Positions 5,858-7,339 of a DNA stretch of 7,339 nt are shown here, piece by piece. Origin of the DNA: Spirochaetaceae bacterium (GTDB lineage Bacteria; Spirochaetota; Spirochaetia; Treponematales; Breznakiellaceae); contig JAISDF010000134.1 of assembly GCA_031265025.1 (NCBI GenBank), positions 1 to 7,339 of the forward strand, given 5' to 3'. The notes under the pieces were generated by a model that saw only the letters and a program-made list of their open reading frames with translations, was not told where the DNA came from and searched no databases. The position numbers and the translations under genes are program-made. How positions within the stretch are numbered: the first letter of the stretch is position 1; each line of letters opens with the position of its first letter.

Positions 5858-6538
5858 ATGAAAAAATATATATTTGGCCTTCTGATTCTTTCATTGCTTT
5901 GCGCGGGGCTTTCCGCCCAGTCCCTTGAGAATAACGAGTACTACAGGCAGTCTGTGGAATACGCCAATCTTTCCCAGAAAGCCATGGATGAAGGCAACTA
6001 TGTCCTTTCACGGGAACACGCCATTAAATCCCAGGAGTACGCCGCCCTTTCCAGGGAATATATACAGGCCCAGCTTTTGGCGTACAGGGCCCGTTCATCC
6101 TATGTGGCCGCCAAGGCAAGGATGAACCTGGCCGACCGCACCAATCTGAGGAACCGCGACCGTAACCTTTATGACGAGGCGTCGGGAGTATTCACCCAGG
6201 CCACAAGGGAGTTCAACGCCGAGGACTGGCAGAACAGCATTACCAGTTCCCAGAGAGTGCTTGAGCTCCTGAGGGACATGGATTCCCGGTACGCGGCGGT
6301 TGACAGGGCCGAAGGGCTTGCCGCCTTTTACAGGGTCAAGCTCAATCCCGCCAGGCGGGACTGCCTGTGGCGCATAGCCGGCTTTGATTTTGTCTACGGC
6401 AATTCATGGGAATGGAAGCGCCTCTACGAGGCCAATAAAGACAGCTTCCCCGATCCCAACAACCCGGACCTCATTGTTCCGGACCAGGTGCTCAGGATTC
6501 CCCCCATCAGGGATGAAACGCGGAATGGGACCAGATAG
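5858..6538 (+). CDS. Exported helical protein with C-terminal LysM-like domain
   Basis: A 226-residue secreted or periplasmic protein. Residues 1-20 form a signal peptide (MKK, hydrophobic core, AGLSA) with likely cleavage after Ala20. Residues 21-155 are helical and TPR-like or DUF4398-like, with a repeated S-x-E-Y-A-x-L-S pattern (VEYANLSQKA at 33, QEYAALSREY at 59) and a later EFNAEDWQNSI helix. Residues about 158-215 resemble a degenerate LysM: YRVKLNPARRDCLWRIA, then FVYGNSWEWKRLYEANKD, and finally LIVPDQVLRIP. This matches the family pattern of Y-x-V, D-x-LW-x-IA, W-x-x-IY-x-AN and I-x-PGQ-x-L-x-IP, although PGQ is PDQ here. LysM domains bind peptidoglycan glycans, so attachment to the cell wall is inferred. 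The start has GGAGG at 5846-5850, 7 nt upstream and inside the end of the lipoprotein gene. A terminator follows. Confidence 0.85.
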   Translation: MKKYIFGLLILSLLCAGLSAQSLENNEYYRQSVEYANLSQKAMDEGNYVLSREHAIKSQEYAALSREYIQAQLLAYRARSSYVAAKARMNLADRTNLRNRDRNLYDEASGVFTQATREFNAEDWQNSITSSQRVLELLRDMDSRYAAVDRAEGLAAFYRVKLNPARRDCLWRIAGFDFVYGNSWEWKRLYEANKDSFPDPNNPDLIVPDQVLRIPPIRDETRNGTR

Positions 6539-6558
6539 GAAAAACTAAAAAAGCTGAG

Positions 6559-6593
6559 AAAAGCGGTCCGGTGTTTTACCGGGCCGTTTTTTT
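6559..6593 (+). terminator. Rho-independent terminator after the LysM gene
   Basis: The stem CGGTCCGGT (6564-6572) pairs with ACCGGGCCG (6578-6586), nine pairs including one G-T, around a GTTTT loop. Seven T residues follow (6587-6593), and flanking A residues at 6559-6562 extend the stem with the T run. This strong intrinsic terminator closes the lipoprotein-LysM unit and marks the base-composition switch. Confidence 0.92.
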
Positions 6594-6631
6594 GTCTAAA
6601 TTCAATTTATGCGCCATGTTTATAAAAAGCA

Positions 6632-6659
6632 TTGACAAAATTATAAAAAGTGATATAAA
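6632..6659 (+). promoter_or_regulatory. Consensus-like promoter for the zinc-ribbon membrane protein gene
   Basis: A perfect -35 TTGACA (6632-6637), a 16-nt spacer and -10-like TATAAA (6654-6659) precede the ATG at 6666 by only 6 nt. Transcription would start at or beside the start codon, so the mRNA would be leaderless or nearly so. No Shine-Dalgarno is visible. TATAAA is a five-of-six match to the -10 consensus. Confidence 0.6.
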
Positions 6660-6665
6660 GAATAT

Positions 6666-7337
6666 ATGAAAATATTTTGTCCAAAATGTAACACACAAAT
6701 AACTGATAATAGAATAAATATTCAGGAAAATATATGTACGTGTGCAAACTGTAATGAGGTATTTTATATATCGGAAATACTAGACCAAGGAGATATAAAA
6801 AAAGCGGAGGAAATGTTATTTTATCCTCCCAAAGGCATAAAAATAAAGAAATGTATCGAAAAAATGATTGTCCAAATTTCAACATTTTCTAAAAATGGAT
6901 TTGTATTGATTCCTTTTAGTATATTATTTTCAGGTATTTCGTTTTTTGGGTTTTTTGGAACAATATTTATAAAAGCGAATATTATATTTACAATATTTTG
7001 GCTGGTATTTGTTATTCCTTCCGTGCTAATAGCCTGGAAAGCTATTTACGCGATATTTGGGAAAATTGAATTTGTTTTTAACGAAAATGGAATTATATAT
7101 GTTTTTATAGGCGTAGGAAGAATAGGGAAAAAATACTATATTAATTGGGGAAGTATAAAAAAAATATTTGAATTAAAATCCCATGATAGCGACGGACAAT
7201 TAAAAAGAGAAATATATATTGAAGAGGAAAAAACAATAAAAATTCCATTGGAAAATATTAATGAACTTAAAGCAAAATTTATATTACTGATTTTAAAATA
7301 TTATAAATATAAAACGATTAAAGAGATAGTAAAATAA
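6666..7337 (+). CDS. Zinc-ribbon, two-TM membrane protein of unknown function (AT-rich, orphan)
   Basis: A complete 223-residue protein that I do not recognise as a named family. Its N-terminus is a zinc ribbon: Cys5-x-x-Cys8 and Cys26-x-x-Cys29 (Cys24 is extra), with the 'C.NC..vF' ending typical of MJ0042-like ribbons. After a charged linker come two hydrophobic segments, about 77-101 and 104-131, likely transmembrane. The remaining 90 residues (about 132-223) are predicted mostly beta-strand followed by a C-terminal helix (FVFNENGIIYVFIG, INWGSIKKIFELK, then IYIEEEKTIKIPL), reminiscent of a PH-like membrane-associated domain. That likeness is inference. Sampled lines are about 18-35 % G+C, far below the rest of the window, and codons are strongly A/T-ending, which suggests recent acquisition. 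It stands alone after a strong terminator with its own promoter. The product is probably a small sensor or envelope protein, but no role can be assigned. Confidence 0.75.
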   Translation: MKIFCPKCNTQITDNRINIQENICTCANCNEVFYISEILDQGDIKKAEEMLFYPPKGIKIKKCIEKMIVQISTFSKNGFVLIPFSILFSGISFFGFFGTIFIKANIIFTIFWLVFVIPSVLIAWKAIYAIFGKIEFVFNENGIIYVFIGVGRIGKKYYINWGSIKKIFELKSHDSDGQLKREIYIEEEKTIKIPLENINELKAKFILLILKYYKYKTIKEIVK

Positions 7338-7339
7338 AA

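Noticed and set aside
6607..6885. Minus-strand 92-codon frame opposite the zinc-ribbon gene
   Set aside because: Aromatic-rich translation of AT-rich antisense DNA, with no promoter or motif; the plus frame has paired CxxC motifs and a consensus promoter.

Overview
The window looks like a chromosomal segment of a host- or gut-associated treponemal spirochaete. This is inferred, not proven. It rests on a DUF4954-type hexapeptide-repeat protein beside a TrpR-family regulator, a small lipoprotein with a loose spirochaete-like lipobox, a LysM-type periplasmic partner, and frequent AGG and ATA codons in a G+C-rich background (sampled lines reach about 67 %).

Layout. Positions 1-1400 (+): the 3' end of an FGGY-family sugar kinase, joined by an ATGA overlap to a diacylglycerol-kinase-like lipid kinase. 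Positions 1430-5310 (-): a compact run read right to left, holding a HAD phosphatase, a TrpR-type repressor, a 714-residue DUF4954 hexapeptide-repeat protein and an MgtC/SapB-family membrane protein. It converges on the lipid kinase with only 29 bp between stop codons. Positions 5311-5462: a 152-bp divergent promoter region with a repeat cluster. Positions 5463-6538 (+): an envelope pair, a DUF4398-like lipoprotein and a LysM-type exported protein, closed by a strong intrinsic terminator. Positions 6600-7339 (+): an abruptly AT-rich segment with its own consensus promoter and one orphan gene for a zinc-ribbon, two-TM membrane protein.

How the genes fit together. The minus-strand genes are tightly packed: trpR and the DUF4954 gene overlap by 8 bp, and the DUF4954 gene and mgtC are 20 bp apart. 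No tryptophan biosynthesis gene is visible, so the TrpR-type protein has no obvious local target. The lipoprotein and LysM genes are 2 bp apart, both encode exported, Ala/Glu-rich helical proteins, and probably act together at the envelope.

The most striking pattern is regulatory. Four genes that lack a Shine-Dalgarno sequence (HAD, trpR, mgtC and the zinc-ribbon gene) each have a -10-like hexamer (TATTAT, TATACT, TATACT, TATAAA) ending exactly 6 nt before the ATG. Transcription would then start at or next to the start codon, giving leaderless mRNAs. Genes with a clear Shine-Dalgarno sequence (lipid kinase, DUF4954, lipoprotein, LysM) were not seen to have this arrangement. If real, trpR and mgtC have their own internal promoters inside what looks like one operon.
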